From assembly GCA_963811225.1 (NCBI GenBank), contig CAWEQO010000012.1, positions 1-64,000 of the forward strand: DNA of 64,000 nucleotides, written 5' to 3'. Position 1 is the first letter of the stretch; every line of letters begins with the position of its first letter. Shown piece by piece: positions 16,033-24,765 of the stretch. Source of the stretch: CAWEQO01 sp963811225. Lineage in GTDB: Bacteria; Chloroflexota; Anaerolineae; Anaerolineales; Anaerolineaceae. The translations under genes were made by a program, and so were the position numbers. The notes under the pieces were generated by a model. The model worked only from the letters and a program-made list of their open reading frames with translations. It was not told the DNA's origin and ran no database searches.

Positions 16033-18555
16033 TGAAAAATAGCCGAATTTGGCGGGTGGGGGCAGCTCTTCCCCGCTGATCGAGAGGTACCACAAGGCGA
16101 ATAAGGCGGCATCGTGGAGCTGCCCATAACCGGCGTAGTAAGCCTCGTAGATCCCGGCGGCGACGCCCTTATCCTGAACGTCGCGCAGGTACTGCAGAGC
16201 GCCGATGCGCTCCTCCGGCTCACCGGTCTTGAGCGCCAGCAGTAACTTCTCGGTTACGTCTTCGCCTGGGGAAATGCCCTCACCCTGGCGGCTGGCAAAG
16301 GCGATCAGCCACGGGCTGTCGTGAGTGGGCGGGAGCGGCTTGGGGACGCCAACCTTGTGGTTGCGCAGGATTTCGAGGGCCTGGTTGGCCGAGCTGCGGA
16401 TCACCCACTGACCATCCTCGATGGAAATGCGCTCCAGCATGGCCTCGGGCCAATCGGCGCGCACCTGGGCCAACCCGAAGATGGCCGCCCGGCGCACCAT
16501 GATATTGGTGTCATCGATGGCCGCTTTGAGCGCTTCTTGGCCGTCCGGCGTGCGAGCCAGGGATTCGGCAGCCACTTCTTGCAAATCCTCGTCCCCTGAC
16601 TTGAAGATTTCGACCAGGGTTTTGAACGCCACCCGGTTATCCATCGCTCCGATGGCGAGACAGGCTGCAAAGCGCACCTCTTGGGATGAATCGGTGAACA
16701 GGCCAAGCAGGTCGTTGAGCGATTTGACCTCTTGCGATGCGCCCAGTCCCAGGGCGGCCATCTGGCGCACAACCGGCGAGGTGGACAGCAGCATCTGTTT
16801 GAACAGCAGCGGCACATTGCTGTCGTTGAAGGTATAGAAGGCGGCGATCATGCGGGCGCGCACGCCGTTGGGCACAGTCTCACTTTGAGTGAGCGACACC
16901 AGGCGGCGCATGACTGGCGAGCGCCATTCGGCGCTGCGAGGTACGTCCTTCAGCCAGCGGCAAACCGCCAGCAGGTTCTGGTACAACGGCCCTTCCTCCT
17001 GCTGGAAGGTCTCTTTAAGCCAGGCGTTGAGTTTGTTCTGCGCGGCCATATAGTGCAGTGTGGCGGAGTGCAGATCGGCTTGCGGGTGCTGTAAGGGGCG
17101 CAGGTCTCCGTCTGCGGCGGCAAAACCGGCCAGGAATCCCCCGATGATCGGGTGGGTGAAGCGCACCTGCCCATTCGAGTGCTCTGCCAGCAATCCCCTG
17201 GATGTCAGCGCCTGGGTGGTGCGTGAACCGGAAGAAATTTGGCCCTTCTTCCCCAGTTTTTTGTTCGACTTTTTCTTCTGTTCGGGTTGAGCTTCGCCTT
17301 CTTGATCGGGCGAATCCGACACGGTCGAGATGCCGTAACCGGTGAAGAATTGATCTACCTGCTCATAGCGCAGGACAGTCTGGTTTTCACAGTAAAGGAG
17401 GCGGCCCAACCCCTGCAGGGCTTCGAGCGGCACACAGTTGTCGTTCAGACGCTCTATATAGGCCTGGATCGCAGCCGGGGCAGACGGCCCACTCAGGTCG
17501 CCGGCATAGATCGCCCACAGCCGCAGAGTCCATTCCATAGGTGTCAGGCAGACAGCCTCTCCCTCCAGCCAGTCACTGACTAACTCCGGGTCGATTTCCT
17601 CCACCTGGGCGCGTTTGCTGATCTCGGGCGTGATCTTCTGGCTCCATTGGCTGCCCCAACTGCGGATGAAATGGCGGGCATCCTCAGGGCTCCAGGCGGC
17701 GACGCCCAGGGGAAATAGGCCCAGCTCTCCGGCGCTGTCGATATAGGTCATCGATGCGCTGACGGCCATGCGCAGGTGTGGATAGCTTAGCTTCAGCCGC
17801 TTGAGGTACTCTACGACCTGGTCGACCTGGGCGGGCATGATCTCGTCCAGCCCGTCGACCAGCAGGAGCACTTTGCGGTTGGCGCACATCTCGTGCAGAT
17901 ATTTCGGTAGACGGGTGTGCACCAGCACGGGCGTCTGACCGGAGACCATCCGCGTCAGAATGTCGAGCGGCTGTTGACTGTCCATGTCGCTCAGGTCGAG
18001 ATCGAGGGCATGGAAGAAGATGGGCAGGTAGTCAGCGAAAGGTGCGGCGGCAGGGTCGCGGCGGGCGATCAGGGCTGCCAGGTGCGCCAGGGTGATGGTC
18101 TTGCCGCTGCCTGGATGGCCGATGACGACGATGTTCGAGCCGCCGGACATGGCTTCGGCCAGGGTCAAGGTGGGCGGATGGTAGGCGGCGCTCAGCTCGG
18201 GCCAATCGGGCATGTAGGGAATTGCCCGAGCGGCGGCGACCTCCTGCCAGCCTTCTTCAGGCGTTTCGAGCACGTATCCGGGTGGAGCCAGCAGGCGGGG
18301 CGGGATCAGAATTTCATCGAGGGAGAACAGGGGGTTGGCGAGATGAGCGTTTTGTGACCGGCGCAGGGCTTCCTGGCGGACGTAGATGCTGATGCCCTCT
18401 CGGTTGCGCTCGCGCGCAGCTTCGACGCGCTGTTGCAAATTGGCGCGCAGCTGCGGAAGGTATCCCTTGACTTTGCTTAAAATCCACCAAAAGAGGGATG
18501 CAGCCAGAAAACCAGCAATGAATGAAATGGTGTCGATGTGAAGCGGCTGCGGCAT
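16030..18555 (-). CDS. Membrane-anchored NACHT NTPase with HEAT repeats
   Basis: 841 residues. A membrane helix (about 9-27) and a short coiled linker precede a NACHT-type STAND NTPase: Walker A GHPGSGKT at 146-153 and Walker B VLLLVDGLDEI at 229-239. A charged Lys-rich insert lies near 430-450. From about 560 onwards the protein is built of HEAT-like helical repeats (VVRQMAALGLGA, EVRFAACLAIGAM, MVRRAAIFGLAQV). STAND proteins usually switch between closed and ATP-bound oligomeric states on sensing a partner. The sensed signal is unknown. A coiled-coil zinc-ribbon gene sits 15 bases upstream. Confidence 0.8.
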   Translation of the reverse strand: MPQPLHIDTISFIAGFLAASLFWWILSKVKGYLPQLRANLQQRVEAARERNREGISIYVRQEALRRSQNAHLANPLFSLDEILIPPRLLAPPGYVLETPEEGWQEVAAARAIPYMPDWPELSAAYHPPTLTLAEAMSGGSNIVVIGHPGSGKTITLAHLAALIARRDPAAAPFADYLPIFFHALDLDLSDMDSQQPLDILTRMVSGQTPVLVHTRLPKYLHEMCANRKVLLLVDGLDEIMPAQVDQVVEYLKRLKLSYPHLRMAVSASMTYIDSAGELGLFPLGVAAWSPEDARHFIRSWGSQWSQKITPEISKRAQVEEIDPELVSDWLEGEAVCLTPMEWTLRLWAIYAGDLSGPSAPAAIQAYIERLNDNCVPLEALQGLGRLLYCENQTVLRYEQVDQFFTGYGISTVSDSPDQEGEAQPEQKKKSNKKLGKKGQISSGSRTTQALTSRGLLAEHSNGQVRFTHPIIGGFLAGFAAADGDLRPLQHPQADLHSATLHYMAAQNKLNAWLKETFQQEEGPLYQNLLAVCRWLKDVPRSAEWRSPVMRRLVSLTQSETVPNGVRARMIAAFYTFNDSNVPLLFKQMLLSTSPVVRQMAALGLGASQEVKSLNDLLGLFTDSSQEVRFAACLAIGAMDNRVAFKTLVEIFKSGDEDLQEVAAESLARTPDGQEALKAAIDDTNIMVRRAAIFGLAQVRADWPEAMLERISIEDGQWVIRSSANQALEILRNHKVGVPKPLPPTHDSPWLIAFASRQGEGISPGEDVTEKLLLALKTGEPEERIGALQYLRDVQDKGVAAGIYEAYYAGYGQLHDAALFALWYLSISGEELPPPAKFGYFS

Positions 18556-18570
18556 AGGTATCCTAACGGT

Positions 18571-19272
18571 TTATCCTGGAAATAAAATCCTTCCACAAGT
18601 TGAGCAGTAAGCCATTCGATCGGGCGAGCGGGCGACTTGGAGCTCGGCCGGGCGGATGGAAGTACCGCAGCCGGCGCAGGCGCTGTCTTCGATGGCCACC
18701 ACGGCCACGCCTCGTTTTTGTTTGCGCATCCGCTCGTAGATTTCCAGATTCTCAGGTAGAATCGATCCAGAGGTAGCGCCGCGTTCCACTTGAAGCCGAT
18801 CCAGTATTTTCTGCAACTTGCTTTGTTCGCCCAGCAAGCCGGCCTGCTGACTTGAATGAGTGGCCTGGGCAGCGGTCAGAGCGGTTTCGGCGCCTGTCAG
18901 CTCGCTCTCGGCGTCGTCCAGCTCCAGCATGACCTCTAGCTGCGAATCCTCCAGCGCTGCGAGGCGCTTTTTCAGCGAGGCAATCTCGCTTTGGATGTCC
19001 TGCAGCTCTTTCGGATTGCGGATCGAGCCACCGTATAAGGAAGATTCGCTGGTGTTGATCTTGATGCGGACCGCCTGGACCTCCTGCTCGATCGAGCGCA
19101 GGCTCTGCTGCACCTTATACTGCTTGCGTTTAGCGGCTTCGAGCGCCTGCTGGGCGGAGCGGACGGTTTCGTCCATTGCCAACTCGCGAGCGATCTCGGC
19201 CAGGCGGGCAGTCGTCCGGTCGATCTCGGTGTCGATCTTCTGAAGTTGATAGAGTTGAGAAGATTGATTCAT
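18571..19272 (-). CDS. Coiled-coil C4 zinc-ribbon protein (DUF164/CdsZ type)
   Basis: 233 residues. A long coiled coil (about 5-175) is rich in Glu, Gln and Leu, with the family block YGGSIRNPKELQDIQSEI near 80-97. The C-terminus is a zinc ribbon with CAGC and CSTC pairs and ends RILFPG. This matches the widespread DUF164 family of cytoplasmic hairpin coiled-coil proteins, some linked to RNA or nucleotide metabolism. It is followed by the NACHT-HEAT gene 15 bases on, so they share an mRNA. The ATG lacks a Shine-Dalgarno and lies eight bases after a TATAAT. Confidence 0.85.
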   Translation of the reverse strand: MNQSSQLYQLQKIDTEIDRTTARLAEIARELAMDETVRSAQQALEAAKRKQYKVQQSLRSIEQEVQAVRIKINTSESSLYGGSIRNPKELQDIQSEIASLKKRLAALEDSQLEVMLELDDAESELTGAETALTAAQATHSSQQAGLLGEQSKLQKILDRLQVERGATSGSILPENLEIYERMRKQKRGVAVVAIEDSACAGCGTSIRPAELQVARSPDRMAYCSTCGRILFPG

Positions 19273-19280
19273 ATATTAGC

Positions 19281-19286
19281 ATTATA
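19281..19286 (-). promoter_or_regulatory. TATAAT eight bases before the DUF164 gene
   Basis: On the minus strand TATAAT is followed by eight bases and the ATG at 19272. No ribosome site fits between, so the message would be leaderless. Confidence 0.45.
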
Positions 19287-19508
19287 GGTAGACTGAAGCG
19301 ATAACGCAAGTAATACAGGCTTTCTCAGGTCGTTTCTGCGGCTGGTTCTCAGGTTTGTAAGGAGTTGAGGCAGCTCCCACCGGTTTATAAAGCCTGACTG
19401 CGATTTGATTGCAGAGTGTAAGCCTTACGACAAAAACAGCAATCCTAGTTGATAGACGACTACGCAAAATTCAGCTTTGATTGTAGAATGTCTGGAAGGG
19501 ATACTCCT

Positions 19509-21053
19509 ATGCGCCATTGGCGATTTACCATTCTCATCGCGATTTTTATCGCACTCATCACGCTGCCCTACGTGTTTGCCGGGCTGGCCGGCGGCCGGGA
19601 GTACGTGTTTGGGGGCTTTTTGCTTAACCCCAGCGACGGCAATTCCTACCTGGCAAAAATGCAGGAAGGCTGGTCGGGCAGTTGGACCTTCACCTTGCCC
19701 TACACGGCCGAGCAAGGGCAGGGGTCTTTCTTATTCCTGTTCTATCTGTTCTTAGGGCATTTCAGCCGTTGGTTTGGACTGCCGTTGATCCTCACCTTCC
19801 ATCTGGCGCGGGCGCTTTCGGCGGTGGCGCTGCTGTTTGCCATGCGGGCCCTGTTCCTCAAAGTGTTCCCCTGGAGCACCGAGGCCGCCTGGAACGCTCT
19901 GCTGCTGGCGGCGTTCGGTTCAGGCTTTGGCTGGATCATGGCTTTCGCCGGACAGATGACCTCCGATCTGTGGGTGGCCGAAGCGTATCCGTTCCTCTCA
20001 GCGTATGCCACCCCACACTTTGCGCTCGGGCTGACGCTGCTGATCGGGATTTTTCTGCTGACTTGGGAAACCATGTCGCTTTCGGTCTTCTTGCGGCTGT
20101 TCGCGTATGGGGCACTGCTGGCGATCGTGATGCCTTTTGGGATTGTAGTAGCGGCGGTGGCGCTGGGGGCAAAAACCGCCTGGGACCTGTTGGCAGACCA
20201 GCGTCTGTCTCTGATGCCGGTGGTCGGGGCGCTGCTGGGCGGTGGTCCGCTGCTCGTGTACCAGTTTGCGGTGATCCAGCGCGATCCGCTGCTGGCCGGC
20301 TGGAACGCTCAGAACGTCACACTCGCCCCGCCGGTGTGGGATTTGGCCGTTTCGCTTTTCCCGGCGGTGACTCTGGCGATCTACGCTCTGGTACGTTTTC
20401 GCAAGCAGGGGGTCTCACCGGAAAAACGCCTGATGGTGGTGTGGTTTGTGCTGGGTATCCTGCTGATTTACGTGCCGTTTAATTTGCAGCGGCGCTTTAT
20501 GTTCGGGCTGTACATCCCCACTGCGGCGCTGGCGGTGGCCGGGTTGTCGGACCTGTCGTTGTTCAACGGGCGCGTGGTGGGCGTGCGATTGTGGCCGCTG
20601 GTGTTTGCCTTTTCGACGCTGACCAACGTCATTCTCTTGATGGCGGTCATGTCGGGGGTGACGACACGCAGCCCAGAACTGTATCTCACCCGTTCAGAAG
20701 CCGACATCCTCCATTGGATCGACGCGAACACTCCGGCTAACGCGGTCATCCTGTCCTCTCCTGAATTTGGCAAATATATCCCGGCGCATACGGGACGGCG
20801 GGTGGTGTACGGGCACCCGTTCGAGACGGTCGACGCGCAGCAGAAGGAAGAGGATGTGCTGGCGTTTTACCAGGGCGGCTGGGGTACAGCCGCGGAAGAG
20901 CATTTCCTGGCGTCCAATCGCATCGATTACGTGTTGGTTGGGCCGCGCGAGCGCCCGCTGATCGAGATCCACCTGACTTATCTGGACCGCTGCCCGGTGG
21001 TGTACCAGCAAGCCAGCTGGATGATCTTCTCCGTTCGGGGCGCAGGCAAATGA
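19509..21053 (+). CDS. Polytopic GT-C-like membrane protein, copy 1
   Basis: 514 residues from ATG 19509, which has GGAAGGG upstream. About eleven hydrophobic helices are followed by a soluble tail of some 110 residues containing WIDANTPANAVILSSPEFG and YVLVGPRERP. An early loop has NPSDGNSYLAKM with an Asp-containing motif, as GT-C glycosyltransferases have in their first extracytoplasmic loop. A function in polyprenol-linked sugar transfer is an inference. It is clearly paralogous to the gene at 23149, which has GVEDGNSYIAKM at the same place. It overlaps the next gene by four bases. Confidence 0.6.
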   Translation: MRHWRFTILIAIFIALITLPYVFAGLAGGREYVFGGFLLNPSDGNSYLAKMQEGWSGSWTFTLPYTAEQGQGSFLFLFYLFLGHFSRWFGLPLILTFHLARALSAVALLFAMRALFLKVFPWSTEAAWNALLLAAFGSGFGWIMAFAGQMTSDLWVAEAYPFLSAYATPHFALGLTLLIGIFLLTWETMSLSVFLRLFAYGALLAIVMPFGIVVAAVALGAKTAWDLLADQRLSLMPVVGALLGGGPLLVYQFAVIQRDPLLAGWNAQNVTLAPPVWDLAVSLFPAVTLAIYALVRFRKQGVSPEKRLMVVWFVLGILLIYVPFNLQRRFMFGLYIPTAALAVAGLSDLSLFNGRVVGVRLWPLVFAFSTLTNVILLMAVMSGVTTRSPELYLTRSEADILHWIDANTPANAVILSSPEFGKYIPAHTGRRVVYGHPFETVDAQQKEEDVLAFYQGGWGTAAEEHFLASNRIDYVLVGPRERPLIEIHLTYLDRCPVVYQQASWMIFSVRGAGK

Positions 21054-23155
21054 AAGCCCGGCTGTGGGCGCTGGCGCTTCTGGTCCTGCCGTTGATGCTG
21101 CTTGCGCCGCATTGGGATGAGTACGCCTATCCCTTTCAAGGCAGCTATTCCGACCTCACCATTTCCCACGCTCCTAACCTTTTGTTTCTAAAGAACGCGC
21201 TGCAAAGGACCGGCGAAGTGCCGCTCTGGTCAGATACCATCCTGAGCGGCTATCCGTTCGCCGCTAACCCGCTCTCCGGGCTGTGGTATCCACCCATCTG
21301 GCTGATTGTGCCGCTGCCGTCGCCGCTGGGATTCAACCTGTTGGTCTGGCTGCACCTGTTGTGGGGCGGATTGGGGCTGTACCTGTATTTGCGCTCGCTG
21401 GGCATTGAACGCCTGCCGGCGGCCTTGGGCGGCATCTCGTTCGAGATGATGCCCAAGCTGATGGGGCACTTTGCTTCCGGGCACGTCACGCTGATAATGG
21501 CGGTGACTTGGACGCCATGGCTGCTGCTGGCGGAGCGCAAGCGCCAAACAGGTGATCTTAAACTGAGGTTCTTGCCTGGATTGACGCTCGGCATGGTCGC
21601 CCTGGCGGATGTGCGCTGGGCGGCCTTATGTGGGCTGTTGTGGCTGGCCTACTCCCTGCACGAGTGGGCCGGAAACCGGGCGGGAAAGTTTTTGCTGGGC
21701 TGGGCCGGTGCAACGTTAGCGCAGACCGGGCTGGCCTTGTTGATTGCCGCGCCGCTGCTGCTGCCACTGCTGGAGTACACGCGCCTATCCACCCGGCAGT
21801 TCATGAGCGGGGCAGACCAGCTGACCTTCTCGCTGCCACCGCTGCGCCTGTTTGGGCTGCTGTTCCCGGACATGGGCGGTAATGCCGAGTTCTTGCTGTA
21901 TCCGGGCGCACTCGGACTGCTGATGCTTGTTTGGGTGGCGCTGCGACCGGGCTTGAACCGTAAGTATGCCTTCTGGGTCGGCGTGACGCTCGCGGCGGTG
22001 GTGTATGCGCTGGGACTGCCGTGGTTGACCGGGCTGCCGGGGCTGAACTTACTGCGTGTCCCGGCCCGGGCGCTATTCCTGTCGGGGCTGGGGTTTGCGG
22101 TGCTGTTGGCAGCGGGAGCGCAGGACCTGGCAAGCCGGCCCACAGCGGATCAGCCGAAGCGGCGCTTCGGACCGGGAATGGCGCTGGTAGGCATCTCGGT
22201 GTTTGCAGCGCTGTTTGCGGTGGGGGCTTCGGCGCTGACCAGGCAAGTATTGATCGCTTTCTTGTGGGGGGCGGCGGCGCTGCTGGCGTTCACGGCGCTG
22301 GTGATGCTGCGGCAGGCGGGCAAGATTGCACCGGCGATCTTCCTGGCCGCGCTGTTCCCGCTGCTGGCGCTCGACCTGGGCGGCGTGGATACTTCCCTTT
22401 TTACGTTCCGGTCCGCATCCGATGTGTCGGACGAGAACCGGGCCGTGGCTGCATACCTCGCCGGAAATCCGGACATCTTCCGCACCTATTCCCCTTCGTA
22501 TAGCCTTCACCCATTGGCGGCGGTATCATATGGGCTGCCGCTGACAGATGGAGTCGATCCGCTGCAGTTGTTCGATTATACGAAATTCATGGAAAAAGCG
22601 ACCGGAATCCCGGCGGAAGGCTACAGTGTGACCCTGCCGCCGTTCCACAGCGCCGACCTGGCCCACGAGTACGCCTCGACCGAGCCGGACGCCCGGCTGC
22701 TGGGTTTGCTGAACGTCAAGTACCTGTTGGCGGAGTTCGACGTCGAGGCGCCGGACTGGACGCTGATGAAGCAGGTTGGGGAGACGCGCATCTATGAAAA
22801 CTCGCTCAACATGGGAAGGGCCTGGATGCAGAATGCGCAAGCCGAGCCGGGAGTGGGGGCGCGGCCAATCGCCTCCGTAAGCAGCCTGCCAAACTTCATC
22901 GAATTGAACGCTGAGGGGCCGGGGCGCCTGGTGCTGTCGGAATTGGATTACCCCGGCTGGCAGGCAGCCGTCGACGGGCACAAGGTTCCGATTATTAAGA
23001 CCGCAGGGCTGCTGCGCAGCGTGGACCTGGGGCCGGGGCAGCACACGGTGGCGTTCCGCTTCCGTCCGTGGACGGTGTATGCGGGCATGGGGCTGGCAGG
23101 CCTGGCATGGTTAGTGATCTTCGTTATGACTTTTCGGGGCAGGCGCGCATGGTAA
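21050..23155 (+). CDS. YfhO-family membrane protein, copy 1
   Basis: 701 residues, about 12-13 membrane helices, then a soluble C-terminal domain and a last helix (about 670-692). SYSDLTISHAPNLLFLKNAL and GEVPLWSDTILSGYPFAANPLSGLWYPP in the first loop are typical of YfhO. The tail contains LDYPGWQAAVDGHKVPI, the usual YfhO C-terminal motif. YfhO proteins are GT-C-fold enzymes involved in lipid-linked sugar transfer, for example glycosylation of lipoteichoic acid in Bacillus. It overlaps its neighbours on both sides (4 and 7 bases), so all four genes of the run are coupled. Confidence 0.8.
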   Translation: MKARLWALALLVLPLMLLAPHWDEYAYPFQGSYSDLTISHAPNLLFLKNALQRTGEVPLWSDTILSGYPFAANPLSGLWYPPIWLIVPLPSPLGFNLLVWLHLLWGGLGLYLYLRSLGIERLPAALGGISFEMMPKLMGHFASGHVTLIMAVTWTPWLLLAERKRQTGDLKLRFLPGLTLGMVALADVRWAALCGLLWLAYSLHEWAGNRAGKFLLGWAGATLAQTGLALLIAAPLLLPLLEYTRLSTRQFMSGADQLTFSLPPLRLFGLLFPDMGGNAEFLLYPGALGLLMLVWVALRPGLNRKYAFWVGVTLAAVVYALGLPWLTGLPGLNLLRVPARALFLSGLGFAVLLAAGAQDLASRPTADQPKRRFGPGMALVGISVFAALFAVGASALTRQVLIAFLWGAAALLAFTALVMLRQAGKIAPAIFLAALFPLLALDLGGVDTSLFTFRSASDVSDENRAVAAYLAGNPDIFRTYSPSYSLHPLAAVSYGLPLTDGVDPLQLFDYTKFMEKATGIPAEGYSVTLPPFHSADLAHEYASTEPDARLLGLLNVKYLLAEFDVEAPDWTLMKQVGETRIYENSLNMGRAWMQNAQAEPGVGARPIASVSSLPNFIELNAEGPGRLVLSELDYPGWQAAVDGHKVPIIKTAGLLRSVDLGPGQHTVAFRFRPWTVYAGMGLAGLAWLVIFVMTFRGRRAW

Positions 23156-24765
23156 CCAAAAAAGAACGCCGCACCATGCTGTGGGTTGCGCTGGGTATCG
23201 TCCTGGTGACCTCGATCCCCTACCTGCTGGGTTACGCCCGCGCAGGCGCAGATTGGGTTTACACAGGCTTTATCTTCGGCGTGGAGGACGGCAACTCGTA
23301 CATTGCCAAGATGCTGAGCGGAACGGCCGGGAGCTGGCTGTTTCGCACGCCCTACACGGCCTACCCACAGAGCGGCTTCCTGGCCTTCTTGCCCTACCTC
23401 CTGCTCGGCAAGCTGGCGGCTGCGCCCGGCGAGCATATCCAGCTGGTGGCGCTGTTCCACCTGTTCCGGGCCTTCGGTGGGGTGTTGATGGTGCTGGCGA
23501 CCTACGATTTCGTGGCGCTGTTTATTCAACGCCCCGACCGGCGCAGGTTTGCAACCATGCTGGCGTTGCTGGGGGGCGGCTTGGGCTGGCTGGCGCTGCT
23601 GGGAGTCCAGGGGGTCCCGGGAGTGTGGTGGAGTTACGGACCGCTGGAGTACTACTCGCCGGAGAGCTTCGGCTTCCTGGCGCTGTACGGCATCCCACAC
23701 CTGGCGCTCGGGCGGGCGCTGCTGCTGTGGGGCCTGCGGGCAACCACTGTGCCGCAGCCGGGAGGATTCTCGCTGCGGCGTTCCGTGCAAGGCGGGGCGC
23801 TGTGGCTGGCGTTGGGCTTCCTGCAGCCGCAGACCGTGCTGGTAGGTTGGTCGATCCTTGGGGCGCAGCTGGCGGTGGATGGACTGCTGCGCTGGCGGGA
23901 GACGAAATCGCTGCGCATAGCCATTCAGGGGCAGTGGCTGGACCAGTTGAAGAAAGCGGCAGTATTTGCGCTGGTATCCTCGCCGCTCGTGATTTACACG
24001 GCGGTGTCTTTTCTGACCGATTCATTCCTGAGTGGTTGGGGCGAGCAGAATATCATTACCTCACCACCACCGCTGGACTATTTGCTGGCATATTTCCTGC
24101 TGCCGCTGACCATCCTCGGACTGGTGAAGATGCTGCGCGCGCGCTCGATGGGGGCGACGCTGCTGCTGGGGTGGCTGCTGCTCTTCCCGGTGCTGGCGTA
24201 TGCGCCCTATAACTTGCAGCGACGCCTGCCGGAGGGCATCTGGACGGCGATCAGCTTGCTGGCGGTGTACGGATTGGATGGGCTGCATCTACATGTGCGG
24301 CGTTGGCTGCGTCCGCTGGTTTGGTCTTCGTTCCTGCCGGCGCTGGTGCTGCTGCTGGGTGGGGTGATGAGCGTTTGGAACCCTGCCGGTCCACAGTTCC
24401 GGCTCAGCCAAGAAGTGCATGCCTTCGAGGCGCTGGCAGGGAATGCGCGTCCCGGCGACGTGGTGCTGGCAGGCTATCACACCTCCAACGCCCTGCCGGC
24501 CTGGGCGATGGTGCATACCCTGGTCGGTCATGGCGTGGAGAGCATTCACCTCAAGCAGGTGCAGCCGCGCGTCGATCGGTTTTTCAGCGCAGAAGGGACG
24601 GACGCCGAGCGCCGCGCCCTTATCGCTGAATTCCATGTTCGATATGTGCTGCAAACACCCCAAGAGGAAACTTCCCTTGCGATGGACCTCGTTCGTCTGC
24701 CCTACTTGCAGTTGATCTATGACGAGACCGGTTACCGGATCTATCGGGTGGTGGGGGAAGAATGA
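23149..24765 (+). CDS. Polytopic GT-C-like membrane protein, copy 2
   Basis: 538 residues from ATG 23149. It resembles the 514-residue protein encoded at 19509: same helix pattern, VEDGNSYIAKMLSGTAGSW against SDGNSYLAKMQEGWSGSW, and PYTA in both. It has the same soluble tail (GDVVLAGYHTSNALPAWAMVH). A reading from 23068 would run deep into the previous gene and is not preferred. The strength of the paralogy suggests that this gene and the YfhO gene after it arose by duplication of a pair. Confidence 0.6.
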   Translation: MVTKKERRTMLWVALGIVLVTSIPYLLGYARAGADWVYTGFIFGVEDGNSYIAKMLSGTAGSWLFRTPYTAYPQSGFLAFLPYLLLGKLAAAPGEHIQLVALFHLFRAFGGVLMVLATYDFVALFIQRPDRRRFATMLALLGGGLGWLALLGVQGVPGVWWSYGPLEYYSPESFGFLALYGIPHLALGRALLLWGLRATTVPQPGGFSLRRSVQGGALWLALGFLQPQTVLVGWSILGAQLAVDGLLRWRETKSLRIAIQGQWLDQLKKAAVFALVSSPLVIYTAVSFLTDSFLSGWGEQNIITSPPPLDYLLAYFLLPLTILGLVKMLRARSMGATLLLGWLLLFPVLAYAPYNLQRRLPEGIWTAISLLAVYGLDGLHLHVRRWLRPLVWSSFLPALVLLLGGVMSVWNPAGPQFRLSQEVHAFEALAGNARPGDVVLAGYHTSNALPAWAMVHTLVGHGVESIHLKQVQPRVDRFFSAEGTDAERRALIAEFHVRYVLQTPQEETSLAMDLVRLPYLQLIYDETGYRIYRVVGEE

